From Litsea cubeba (Eukaryota > Streptophyta > Magnoliopsida > Laurales > Lauraceae): a stretch of 64,000 nucleotides of DNA. Of this stretch, positions 1-10,345 are shown in pieces. Both the position numbers and the translations under genes were made by a program. Below the pieces are notes generated by a model that made no database searches, was not told the DNA's origin, and saw nothing but the letters and a program-made list of their open reading frames with translations. Every line of letters begins with the position of its first letter. Position 1 is the stretch's first letter. The DNA is taken from contig CM022955.1 in assembly GCA_012931725.1 (NCBI GenBank), forward strand, positions 10,008,885 to 10,072,884. Direction: 5' to 3'.

Positions 1-261
1 CGGGTCATAGCGTGGAAGATCAAGAGGTCTTGGAGATCCCTATTTGATTACTGAAAGCGTTTCATCATCAAAGAAAGACGCAACTCCTCCATTAGAGCAC
101 AACCGAGCTCCAAAGGTATAATCCACTTCCTTGCATGTTGTAGATTATTATGGATGCTTGTTAGTTGCTGTTTTTATCTTCTAGATAAATTGTTTTACTG
201 ATCATGATGACTGAGATTGAGGACATGGATCTTGGATTGGGTTTTTTAGCCTTCTGGATAG
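1..261 (+). other. Probable 5' exon and intron of the antisense ORF
   Basis: A possible splice donor (AAAG/GTATAATCC) lies at 114/115 and possible acceptors at 248-249 or 260-261, just before the open frame that begins at 262. The T-rich stretch in between looks like an intron. The exon upstream of 114 is short and its start lies outside the window. This is inference from splice-like signals only. Confidence 0.35.
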
Positions 262-3064
262 TTGATCCCTGCGTCAAGTGGGTCAAAAGTTTTTGAAACT
301 TATCCTAGAGGCCCACCCTATTTCCAACAGAAGGAGGGTTTGAAAGTTAGATCCTGCAGTTGGAAGAGTTCTAGCTCTTCGTTCTCCAACTTTTTTGACT
401 GCAGGGAGTCTTCTGATAGCGCGACCCAGGAAGCCAGGGCTCAGGATCCAAGTTCGAAGAAGATCTTGGCTATGCAAGAAGAGTTGAGAGATTTCTGTGC
501 GAGTACAAACGCCATATGTCCTGACATTGCACTGCGGAGAGATCTCGCTGTTTACCTCACTTATTGGCTTGGTGAGGCTATTTTTGCTGGAGGAGATGGA
601 ATGCACATCAGGCCGCATTGTATTTTCCGGCTTGTCAGATGGCGTTTGGAGAGCAGCTTGCTTTGGTGCCAGCTCTTTACTCCTACCTGTGTACCGAATT
701 GCAGGCTGCTGCTTTTTTGGTTCGGCTTGGGCTTCCCATGAATAGGGTATTTTCAGCCCACATCTTTTATTCGTGGTACGTGTACCACTGTCCTGGCTTC
801 CACCGGTTGGGTGCTACACAAGATGATGATCCTCTGATGATTCGACTGGCTAAGGGCAAAGCCGTGTCCGAATCACTTTTTTTTGCCCGCATGAGGATCC
901 GACGGTTCAGGGACGTCGAGATGGGGCAGTCTTCAGTGAAGCTTTCTCCGGAGTTGCGGAAGAAGGCTTTTGATTTTGGTGCCTCCCGAGACTCTACTAG
1001 GGCGGGGTCGGGAAGGCATTACTCCTTGACGAATGCAGAGAGAGAGTGGCTTTTCAGCATACGTGTCGACACGATGGTGTACCGCAAACATCTTTTCGTT
1101 GACATCCAACCGTATGTACCCTCTCGCTTTGCTTTGCAGCTGGGCTTTTCTCAAGGCGTTGTTGGAGCGCCTTCAAGCATGGTGAAGCGCTTTGGAGGTT
1201 TACAGGACAGGAGAAATGCATGGGCTTTCTATAGTGCTGAAGACACTACAGCCATGATCTCTTATCCTGTGTTGTTGACTTCCCGGACTGCCGGCTTTGC
1301 GAAGTGGTTCGCAGAGAGCTTTTCGGCATATCGGGGCCTTTCTAAGAAGGAGCTTGATGTGAAGCTGGCATCTGGAAAGGGCCTTGGAAAGTCGAATGGC
1401 ATCCGGCGAGAGGAAGTTTGGGCCTTCCTTTCTGGAGAGAAGCACAAGATAGGCTTTCTCGGTGACCAGGGCGTCATTAGTTCTGAAGCTGTTCGAGAAA
1501 TACCTGATGAGGCTTTAGAGCAGCTAGAACAGGAGGAAGCCGAACTTGGTGCTTGGATGCAAGCGGCACAGAGGCAAGCTTCCGTGGAGTCTACTGGCGA
1601 GGGTAAACCATCCAGTGAGGAGTCGAGTGGGAAACCTGACTCTGACAGCGGGGAAGAGACCGTCGGTGAAGGTATGATTCTTCCTTTTTCTCTTTCCATT
1701 TCTTTTCATGGGATTTTTCCATGTTCTGATTTGCTTCTTGTTTCTGCTTTTTTCTTTTTTTTAGCAGAGGAAGACTTGACGATGCCTGAGGTTCCAACCG
1801 ATGAGGTGGTGACGGATCCTGTCGGGGCCCCTGAAGAAAAACCGAGGGACTCTGGAGTGAATCCAGAGTCTCCAATTGGTATGACTTCTTTTGCTTTTTT
1901 TTTGTGTCTGTGACTTGGTTTGCTAACACATTTTTCTTGCCAGCTGACTTGCCACAGGATTCTGATGACTTTGAACCATCGATGGACGCAAATGTTGATG
2001 ATGCTTCCGATGAGTTCATGGAGGAAGAGAGTCTTCTGCCAGTCGTCGAAGAAGGTATTTTGTAGTAATAACCCTGATAATGATTTTCAAACAGGATCAT
2101 ATTCATACCTTTTTGTGTTTCTTTGGCAGGTTTTGAAGTGACAGAGGAGGATCCGTCGCTTCCAGAGCAAGGGATGCCAGAGGTTGATCCAGAGGTAGAG
2201 ATTCCTGGGACTAGTTCTGACAATGTTGAGGAGATACCTCGTGCTGAGATTCCTTCCCAAGCAGGAGCAGCTTCAACTGGAAAGAGTTCTTTTGTTACTC
2301 TTCCAACAGGTGATGACATGAGCAGCCGACCAACGGAGTTGGGCGAATCTTCAGCTGGGCCATCTCTTCTTTTTGCGAAGAAGGTGGTGGTGCGAGTTCT
2401 GAGCTCTTGGATTGAGACTCTGCTTTCTGGGCACTTAGATGCCGGATTTGGGATGATCCAGCATGTGCGAGAGATTCTCGGTGATGCTGAAGAGGCTGGT
2501 CTAGATGTCACAAGTGCCAGGGCGATCGTTGATAGTATCATTGAGCTGGGTGACAGGTGGTTTGAGACCATGGGTTTTCCTGATGACCAGTTCTTCAAGG
2601 AGATGTTCTTGGACCCTGCGGATAAGGCTCAGTCTAACCTGGATGAGGCTACAGAAAGCAGGAAGCAGGTAGTCCGAGAGAATAACTTAGAAGAGCTAAA
2701 CATCAATGGGCTGACACATGACCTTAACATCCTTGATAGGGATGTCGATGAGGCCAGGAAACGTCTTGAGCATCTGCAGGCACAAGTCGCTGCCAAGTGG
2801 ACTGCAATAACAGAGGCTCGTGAAAGGGAGACTGCTCTGATTCACCGGGTTGCAGATGCCAATCGAGTTCTTAAAAGGAAGTCTGATGAGAACAAACAAT
2901 GGCGAACTGCTCGAGATAAGCTTCCTGGTGCGAAAGAAGGGTTACAGCCCACTCCAGCATCGCATGGCAAATTCCTGAAGAAGCGTGCCTTGGAATCCTT
3001 GACGGCTGAGGCCAAAAGTTTGCTTAAGGAGCTGAACTCTTGGCTGGAGACCATTTTTGATTGA
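262..3064 (+). CDS. Spliced antisense ORF of the Tat element (plant mobile domain-like, coiled-coil C-terminus)
   Basis: This ORF runs opposite to gag-pol, downstream of integrase, where Tat elements are known to carry antisense ORFs, some with similarity to the plant mobile domain. About 430 codons up to 1671 include YVPSRFALQLGFSQG (around 1110-1155), which fits the mobile-domain pattern. Three short introns have consensus borders: 1672-1764 (GTATGA...TTTAG), 1879-1943 (GTATGAC...CCAG) and 2055-2129 (GTATTT...GGCAG). All are phase 1, so the exons of 114 and 111 bp join in frame. These exons encode acidic Pro/Glu/Asp-rich segments. Exon 4 (2130-3064) ends in a charged, Leu-rich likely coiled coil and a TGA at 3062-3064. 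One base appears lost near 600, shifting the frame from 262-600 to 600-1671, so this copy is probably defective. An earlier exon may end at 114 (AAAG/GTATAA). Function unknown. Confidence 0.7.
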
Positions 3065-3387
3065 GCTCCTATTCTTTTTTAACAGAAACCATCCTTCTCT
3101 CTCTCTTTTTTTTAGTACCACTTGTATTTTTTTGGTACTTTTTTTTTTGTGGTGCTTGTGAGCACTTTCTTTTTTTTGGTACCACATGTATTTTTTTGGT
3201 ACTTTTTTTTTGTTATCCCTACGCTCACTTGAATCTTTTTGTGATAAAAGTAATTGCTAAATGGGATGCCCTTTTTTTTTTGTTTTCCCTACGCTTACTT
3301 AAATCTTTTTGTGATAAAGTAATTGCTAAATGGGATTTGATCAAAAGCTTGTCATTTTGTGAAAATCTTTTGTCAAATGATTATTTT
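3065..3387. other. T-rich spacer with a two-copy repeat
   Basis: No coding potential seen. It holds poly-T runs and the phrase TTTTTTTGGTAC three times. A block of about 65 bp around CTTTTTGTGATAA...GTAATTGCTAAATGGG occurs twice (about 3228-3270 and 3300-3340). It lies just after the antisense ORF stop and would be part of its 3' untranslated region. Confidence 0.5.
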
Positions 3388-3725
3388 GGCATGGAAGCCA
3401 GATTTTTGCTTGTGGCATGGAAGCCAATTTTGGCATGAGAGCCAGCTTTTTTGTGGCATTGATAGCCGGGTTTTTTTTTGTTTGTGGCATCTATAGCCAG
3501 TTTGTGGCATTTATAGCCGGGTTTGTGGCATTGATAGCCGAGTTTGTGGCATTGATAGCCGAGTTTGTGGCATTGATAGCCGGTTTTTTTTTTTTAAAGC
3601 CAATTTTTTTTTGTGGCATTGATAGCCGGTTTGTTTTGTTTTGGTGGCATTGATAGCCGGTTTATGGCATTTATAGCCTGTTTTGGTGGCATTGATAGCC
3701 AGTTTGTGGCATTTATAGCCGGTTT
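3388..3725 (+). repeat. Minisatellite of TGGCATTGATAGCC units
   Basis: Roughly a dozen units of 18-25 bp share the core TGGCATNNATAGCC, for example at 3455, 3487, 3507, 3527, 3547 and 3567, with variable T-rich spacers. Every unit keeps GGC and GCC arms that could pair across a 6-7 base loop, but the arms do not vary, so pairing is not proven. The same core occurs three times in the 5' LTR of this element (15835-15893). Confidence 0.85.
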
Positions 3726-3739
3726 GGTTTTCAAAAAAT

Positions 3740-4195
3740 GCAAGTATCGACTAAAAGTCGCCTCCCTGCTGAATGTTCTTGCAAGTATCGATGGAATGTC
3801 GCATCCTTGCTCATTCGGTTGCGAGTATCGACGGAATGTCGCATCCTCGCGAATTTGGGTGCAAGTATCGATGGAATGTCGCATCCTTGCTTTTCAAAAT
3901 TTTTTTGTTTTGCGGGTACTGACTTGATGTCGTTTCCCCACGATTTTTGAAACTTGTGGTTTTCTCGAACCTTTGGGTTATGGATATCAACTGAAATGTT
4001 GCGTCTCCATGGTTTTTTAGGTTTTTTCGAACCTTTGAAATTTAGGTTGTGGATATCAACTAAAATGTTGCATTTCCACGGTTTTGGATTTTGCAAGTAT
4101 CGACGAAATGTCGCTTCCCTGCGATTTTGGAAGTGTCAAACATGGTTCATATGCTTCCGATTTGTGCGAGTATCGACTAAGCGTCGCTTTCTCTT
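3740..4195 (+). repeat. Array of nine covarying hairpin units
   Basis: Nine units of about 30 bases share the layout outer arm (5), TAT, inner arm (4), loop (5-6), inner arm, 4-base bulge, outer arm. Units start near 3740, 3781, 3821, 3861, 3912, 3980, 4049, 4093 and 4166. Inner stems are CGAC/GTCG (3740, 3821, 4093, 4166), CGAT/GTCG (3781, 3861), TGAC/GTCG (3912) and CAAC/GTTG (3980, 4049). Outer stems are GCAAG/CTTGC, GCGAG/CTCGC, ATGGA/TCCAT and GTGGA/TCCAC. The 3740 and 4093 units have one outer mismatch, and the 3912 and 4166 units are weaker. The T:G pairs are acceptable wobble pairs only in plus-strand RNA. The array lies between the antisense ORF and the integrase, so it would be in the 3' UTR of a plus-strand transcript. 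Confidence 0.75.
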
Positions 4196-4538
4196 TTTGA
4201 AAAATCATTTTTTTTTAAAGACACGAGGGTCATAAGCTTTGACCTAAAACCATTTTGGCGGTAAAAGGCAGGGTGGACTAGGGTAGAAATCCCTGAATCC
4301 GGATTTTGTTTCAAACCATGAATTTTGGGTTCAAGGGTTGAAAAGTTAGGGAAAGGTTCCTAAACTTGGTTTTTTTTTTTTTTTGAACAATGAAACGATG
4401 AAAGTAAGCATTGTTTTAAATTTCTAGAAATTTCAACATTTGATATGAAAATTCTAAAAGAAGGTGGGTTTAACGAGCGTGTACCTGGAAACCAGTTTTG
4501 GCCGTACAGGCATTGCTCTTACCCAGTTGGGTAAGTCT
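4196..4538. other. Non-coding spacer between hairpin array and integrase end
   Basis: No ORF or repeat recognised. A poly-T run lies near 4371-4384. It follows the integrase stop on the minus strand and separates it from the hairpin array. Confidence 0.4.
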
Positions 4539-5627
4539 TCAAGGGTAGTACCGCTTTAAGAACTTGCCGTTGATGGGTAGCATACATCTGTCGCCTTCCA
4601 TGTTCAGGAGTGCGTATGCGCCATTGGAGAAAACCTTGTTGATGACGTAGGGTCCCTCCCATTTTGGCTCAAATTTGCCTTTGGACTTGTGAGCGAAGAC
4701 CATTGGTCTTTTTACCGCAAGGACCAAGTCACCCTTTTTGTAGGCGCGTTACCTGACCTTTTTATCGAAAGATCCTGCCATGCGTGCTTGGTAAAGTTCA
4801 ATGCTTTGTTGAGCTTCGAGCCGTCTCTCATCGAGATTGTCCAGCTCATGGAGTCGCAATTTGACATTGCTTTCTTGAGTCATGTCATTTTGCAAGGATA
4901 CCCTCAAGGAAGAAATTTGTACTTCCAAGGGCACGACAGCTTCGCATCCATAGACCAAGGAGAATGGTGTGCTATGGGTTGGTCCTCGAACGGTGGTTCG
5001 ATAGGCCCACAAAGCTTCAGACATTTTGTCGCTCCAGTCTCTTTTGTGACTAGAGACCATTTTTTTGAGGATTTTGCAGAGTGTCTTGTTGAAAGCTTCT
5101 GCTAATCCGTTTGCTGCCGGATTGTATGGAGTCGAAGGACAGCTTTGGATTTTGTATTTGTCGCAGAACCTGTAGAATCGATGATCCCGGAATTGTGGTC
5201 CGTTATCATGGACGAATCTTTTGGGTATGCCGAAACGATAAATGATGTTGGTGCGCATGATCTGAAGGGCTGATGAGGTCTTCATTTCGTTGAACGCAAA
5301 TGCTTCTGACCACTTAGAGAAATAATCCGTAGCGGCGAAGATGAAGCGATGACCTTTGCTCGAAGGGGGAGAAATAGGACCTATGATGTCCATACCCCAA
5401 GCTTCGAAGGGCCATGAAATCACTGTAGGATGCAGCCATTCTGGAGGCATGTGAATGTAATCTCCATGAATTTGGCATTGTTGGCAGCGCATAGCAAATT
5501 GTGTTGCGTCAGCTACCATGGTAGGCCAGTAATATCCTAACCTTTTTATCTGATCATAGAGCTTGGGACCTGCCTGATGAGCTCCGCAAAGACCAGCATG
5601 AACTTCTTTGAGTGTTTCCTTAGCCTC
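4539..5627 (-). pseudogene. Tat integrase (with one internal stop)
   Basis: This is the integrase of the Tat element and continues the pol frame. It opens with an HHCC zinc-binding region (H...H near 5570-5590, CQQC near 5485). The catalytic core follows, with the first Asp in GMDIIGP, the second in HDNGPQF, and a Glu in GLAEAFNK. The conserved ALWAYRTT and GPYVINKV segments come after. A TAA near 4746-4748 separates the last 62 codons, which end in a GPY-like tail. The protein would insert the cDNA copy into host chromosomes. The catalytic triad is intact but the reading frame is not. Confidence 0.85.
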
Positions 5628-6341
5628 TTATTGTGACAAGCAGCGTTGAAGTACTCCGTTGAAGGATTTCCTGTAAAGGATTTTTGAAGGAATATCCAAA
5701 TGAAAGCTTGGGGTTCGCCTTTGGATGCTTACCCGTTCTTTTGGATCTTCAGGTAGGACTCCGAACATAATGTAATCAATGAACGGATCCCTCCAGTCGC
5801 CGATTGAAGTTTGAAGGATTGAAATCCGACTTCCAACTACTTGGTGGCATTCAGCAACAGCTTGGTGTGTGTTAAGAGGAGGAAGGATTCTTCTTTCGCA
5901 CACTGTGATTTGCATGTTTTCTCCTTCTTGGATTGCCATGGATGCGGCAAGTCCAGCTAGGGCATCTGCACGTATATTTTCACCTCTACGAATGTGGGTG
6001 ATGTGACAGATGTCAAACTTCTGCAGAAGCGATTGTGCTTTGTTGTAGTAAGGCAGCAAATATGGCTTCCTGACTTCAAATTTCTGATTCATCTGGTTGA
6101 CGATCAGTTGAGAGTCTCCAAAGACTTCCAGCATGGTGATACCGGATTCGATGGCGAGTTCCAATCCTAGGATCAGAGCTTGATATTCAGCTGCGTTGTT
6201 TGTGCATGGTTCCAGTAGCAAGAAAGCGTGTGGAATCATGTATTTGTCGGGGCTAACAAAGAGGATGCCAACTCCCGAGATCAGCTGTCTTTTTTCATTT
6301 GTCCTGGTTGCACCGTCAAAGTACATGTCCCAGGAGGCACT
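5628..6341 (-). pseudogene. Tat archaeal-type second RNase H (aRH)
   Basis: The stretch from MYFDGATRTNEKRQ on carries the RNase H pattern DGA...E (NNAAEYQALILGLELA)...D (FGDSQLIVNQ)...RAD (IRADALAGLA). It lies after the usual Gypsy RNase H and before integrase. A second, archaeal-like RNase H in this position is a hallmark of the plant Tat clade. It would degrade RNA in RNA/DNA hybrids during reverse transcription. It is bounded by in-frame TAA codons at 6342 and 5628, and the frame is otherwise open. Confidence 0.85.
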
Positions 6342-7688
6342 TTACGAGAAAGTCTCCACATTGTAGACTGGTTCGTCTGGGAGATCATCTCTGAGTGGAG
6401 AATCTTTAGGCAATGGATGCTCTGCGAGGAAGTCCGCTAGAGCTTGCCCTTTGATTACCTTTTGTGGTACATACCTAATGTCAAATTGTGACAGAAGGAT
6501 GGACCACTTTGCCAGTCGAGCATTGAGAGAACCTGCCTTTGTGACAAGGACCTTCAAGAGGTTGACTCTCGAGACCAGGTATACTGTGTTGGAAAGCAAG
6601 TAGTGACGCAGCTTTTATACGGCGAACATCACTGCAAGACATTCTTTTTCGACTGGAGAGTAGCGATGCTCTACACCTACTAGCATGCGGCTGAGGTAAT
6701 ATAGAGCAGCTTCTTTTCTTTGATCATTTTCTTGCGCAAGCAGAGCTCCCAAAGAGTGATCAAGGGCTCTTGTGTACAAGATGAATGGTTTTCCAGTGGT
6801 AGGAGCAGCTAACACTAGAGGTTTTGTCAGGTATGACTTGATGTCTTGGAAAACAGCTTCACAGTCAGCATCCCAGACAAAGTTTACACCTTTTTTCATC
6901 AACCGGGAGAATGGACGGCATTTCCCCGAAAGATTGGAGATGAACCGTCTTATGTAGGCCAATCTCCCTTGAAGCCCTTTGAGTTCTCTCAAGGTTCTTG
7001 GAGAGGGCATTTCTAGAATGGCTTTGACTTTTATAGGGTCAAGCTCTATTCTAGCTTTCCAAACTAAGAATCCGAGGAACTTACCCGACGAGACGCCGAA
7101 TAAGCATTTCAAAGGATTCATCCGCAGTTTGTGTTTGCGAAGCCGGAGGAAGACTTCTCGAAGGTCTTCGAGGTGATCTTCTTTTCTTTTGCTTTTGACG
7201 GCGAGGTCATCAACGTAACATTCAACCGTCTTGTGCTGCATATCTTGGAATATTTTCATCATAGCCCTCTGATATGTGGCACCAGCATTTTTCAGACCAA
7301 ATGGCATGACAGTGTAGCAATACATGCCAAATGGGGTCCGAAAAGATGTATGTTTTTCATCTTCAGGATGCATCTTTATCTGATTGTAGCCAGAGAAACC
7401 ATCCATGAATGTCATTCGCTCGAATCCACAGGTATTATCAATCATTACCTCTGGTATGGGGAGCGGAAATTCATCTTTAGGACATGCGCCGTTCAGGTCT
7501 CTATAGTCAATACAGACCCTGATCTGCCCATTTTTCTTTGTCTCGGGGACAATGTTGGCTAACCATTCAGGATGTTGTTCCTCATGGATGAAGCCGACGC
7601 TTTTGAGTTTTTGAACTTCTTGTTCAATTTTATCCATCACATCTGGACGGAATTTTCTTTGGCCTTGCTTGACAGGCTTGATGTCTTC
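6342..7688 (-). pseudogene. Tat reverse transcriptase and first RNase H
   Basis: RT fingers and palm are clear: RVCIDYRDLNGACPKDEFPLP, TFMDGFSGYNQI, FRTPFGMYCYTVMPFGLKNA, then the catalytic CYVDDLAVKSK near 7200-7225. The region from ALDHSLGALLAQEN to YSPVEKECLA, continuing past a TAA at 6615, is the Gypsy RNase H (KWSILLSQFDIRYVP). A further TAA at 6342 closes the segment. It shares the frame of the protease ORF and is separated from it by a TAA at 7689. The enzyme would copy element RNA into DNA. Catalytic residues are retained, but the stops prevent a full product unless read through. Confidence 0.92.
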
Positions 7689-9590
7689 TTAAAGATTGAG
7701 TTTGTGAACTGCTATTTTGGGGTCTAAGCCAGGCATTTCAGCGTAAGACCATGCAAAGCAATCAACGAACTCACGAAGAAAGGCGATATACTTGGGTAAC
7801 TCATCATCCTTTATATTCTTGCTTATGAATACAGGACGTGGGTTATCTGGTGTTCCCAAGTCTATCTTTTGAACAGGATCTTCTGTTAGAAGGTTCGAAG
7901 GTAGTTCCTCCACAATATTTTCGGAGGCTTCCAGCTCAACGAAACCTTCTGGGGTTTCAAGGGCATTTCCAGACCAAGGCTTTGTTCCTTTCCACGGGTC
8001 TTCTTGATCGGTAATTTTCCCAAGGCTTGCTATGAGATGATCCCAATCGCCTGTTGAAACCGGGTCGAAGTAGGCTACTTCTTTTGGAGATGAGGGTTCT
8101 TCTGGGTCAGAAGACCACACGTATGTGCCATCGGACAACTCCTCTTCATTTTCGGAGAAATCATGCCAATTAGATGAGCTTCCTGGATTTTTATCAGGTG
8201 ACTCATCGAAGAGATATCCAGGGAGATCGATGTCTTCATGGACTTGAGATGTTGAGGCTTGGTCAGTATATTGACTTTTAAGCCTTTGTGTCAACTGTCT
8301 CAGGGGAGTGTCGAGATCATACCCTAACCCGTGTGAAGACTTTTCTACATAGCCGTAGAGTCTCCAATCTTCCAGCTGGCTTTTGGTCAAGACGGGCCCC
8401 AATGGCGTGAGAATACCACGTCCTTCTCCCAAACCAACTGGGTTTTGAGCATCATAGCCCATTTTCTTCATAATAGCTTGTGCCACAGAACTATATAAGG
8501 ATAGTTGAGGCATACCTTTATTTTGGAAAGGTTCAAGCATAGAGTTTGATGAAGAAGCATCCGATCTATGGAAGAAGATTGGTGTTTCCTTTGCTAAAGT
8601 TGCTGGAACAACGAAGGAAGCTGACGTAGGATCTTCTATGTCAGAAGTTGTCTCCATTGGAGTAAGAGCAGGCTGAACTTGCTGAGTGTCAGCTTGGCTT
8701 GACGATGTGTCGTCTTCTGGCTCTGAATCCGAATCCGTGTCTTGCATGATAGACACGAAAGAGACAACAAATTTGCCCCCAGGCTTTTGCTTTACCTTTT
8801 TCACTTTAGTTGTGATGACCAAAGGCTTTGAAGATTTGAGGGAGATGATGAAGGGAGTTTGAATGCTCTCTTCGGATTTACCGGATGATTTGTTTTCTTC
8901 CGGCGATTGTTGAGGAGCCTTGCCTTTATCTTTCTGGGGATTTTCGGCAATGGGTGCTGTGTGCTTCTCCTCTTCTTCTTTTTCACCTTCATACATCTGT
9001 GAGTCTGCGAAGTGGACTTCTTTACCTTTGAAGGGTTTTCTGTCCGCAAAGACTCGATGTATCATGCCGTCGTCGCCAACAAACTTGATGCATTGATGTA
9101 AAGTTGAAGGGACAACACCATTTTCGTGGATCCAAGGGCGTCCGAGAAGGATGTTGTAACATGAAGGGGTTTTTATTGCATACACAGTTACCTTAGAGAT
9201 AAGATCACCAATCTGCAACTTGAACCTGATTTTGCCGATAGGCCTTTGAGTACTCCCATCGTATCCAAGGATAGATACAGATGTGTGGCTCAGTTTGCTG
9301 GGTGGGATGCCCAACTCTTCGAGAGCCGATGTGGAGATGAGGTTGAGTGCAGAACCTGGGTCGATCTGAACTCTGTGCATAGGCATTTCCTTGATGTACC
9401 CTGTGAAGTACAGGGGTCGGTTGTGCCTGGTTTCGCCAAGTAGGAGGTCGTCTTTTGTGAAGGCGATGGTTGCACTGGCTGCTTTTTTAACCGAGAGGCA
9501 TTCAATGCATGATCCCTCAGTTTTCTTCTTTTCTCCCTTTGAGGAAGCTTCTGAGTTTTTGACCCGGTAATCCATTTCAATTTGGAGGAC
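7689..9590 (-). pseudogene. Tat protease with long acidic linker and G-patch-like motif
   Basis: A 628-codon open frame from 9575. Residues about 65-80 hold the retropepsin active site in the form IDPGSALNLIS (the DTG triad as DPG, common in this lineage), and ILLGRPWIH follows about 60 residues on. A Lys/Glu/Ser-rich linker comes next. Near residue 365-390, MKKMGYDAQ...GLGEGRG resembles a G-patch, a Gly-rich nucleic-acid-binding module also found after protease in betaretroviruses. The C-terminus (REFVDCFAWSYAEMPGLDP) is the usual Tat/Gypsy lead-in to RT. A TAA at 9591 separates it from the upstream segment in the same frame and a TAA at 7689 from RT. Confidence 0.82.
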
Positions 9591-10345
9591 TTACGGGGCA
9601 TATTTGTCGACATCCTCATTCAGCTTTTGTAATTCTGAGATGAGATTATCACGAGTGTGTGGAGACATTCGCAACAAATCTAGGATGTGCAGACGTGCAG
9701 GTATGTGCTTGAAGTGTTCAATCAAGTCATACTTGAAAGCCTCCTTAGGGCCTGCATGTTCATCATTGTTGCCACTAGGGGTGCTTACAACATCTTTTCC
9801 CAAAGGATTTACATATGTAAAGGAAGATTGGTTGTAATTTTTATGGTAGTCCCGGCCAGAGCGGGTGCCTCTACCAACTTCGAGAGCTTCTTGAGAAGGG
9901 TCTTCGTTTGGAAGATTGTCTTCAGGATCAAGAGGCTGTCGTTTTTCATTTGCTGAGGATGTATCAGCAGCGGAGTTGCCATCCTCAGTGATTGTGTTGC
10001 ACGGAGCATTTTCCGAGAACAAGTCTTGAACAGCATCCAGCAACCTTTCTTCTTCGTTGACTAATTCATCGTCCCAAGCATCAATAGCTGGGAATTCTTC
10101 AGTCAGGAAGGGTGTGAACTTTGAAGTCACAGTCTCAGGAGAAGAAACTTGAGAGGGTGTCATCTCAGTGAAAGTCACGTGAGACGAGGTGGCTTCAGAA
10201 GATACATTGATAGGCGTCGCCGGAGTGTAAGTGCTCTCATCAAACGATGCTTCAGAAGAGCTATAATCCCAAATTATCACATTGCAGGAAGCTCTGACGG
10301 GAGACGTTGCCTGATCGGAGTCAGACTCATCCTCGGATGTAAGAG
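9591..10345 (-). pseudogene. Gag-protease linker of the Tat element
   Basis: An acidic Ser/Thr/Glu-rich open stretch ends in a more conserved block (FKYDLIEHFKHIPARLHILD, LRMSPHTRDNLISELQKLNE). It shares the frame of the protease ORF downstream and is one base out of phase with the gag segment upstream, with the frameshift near 10350. No enzyme motif seen. Confidence 0.6.

Noticed and set aside
1591..2598. 335-codon ORF antisense to the mobile-domain ORF
   Set aside because: It crosses the introns of the better supported plus-strand gene and has Ser-rich shadow composition.
3061..3927. ORFs of 78-125 codons on both strands
   Set aside because: They result from translating minisatellite and poly-T DNA in frames without stops.
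3388..4195. Regularly spaced repeats resembling a CRISPR array
   Set aside because: Plant nuclear DNA with retrotransposons and introns. Spacers are not unique or constant in length, and no cas genes are present.
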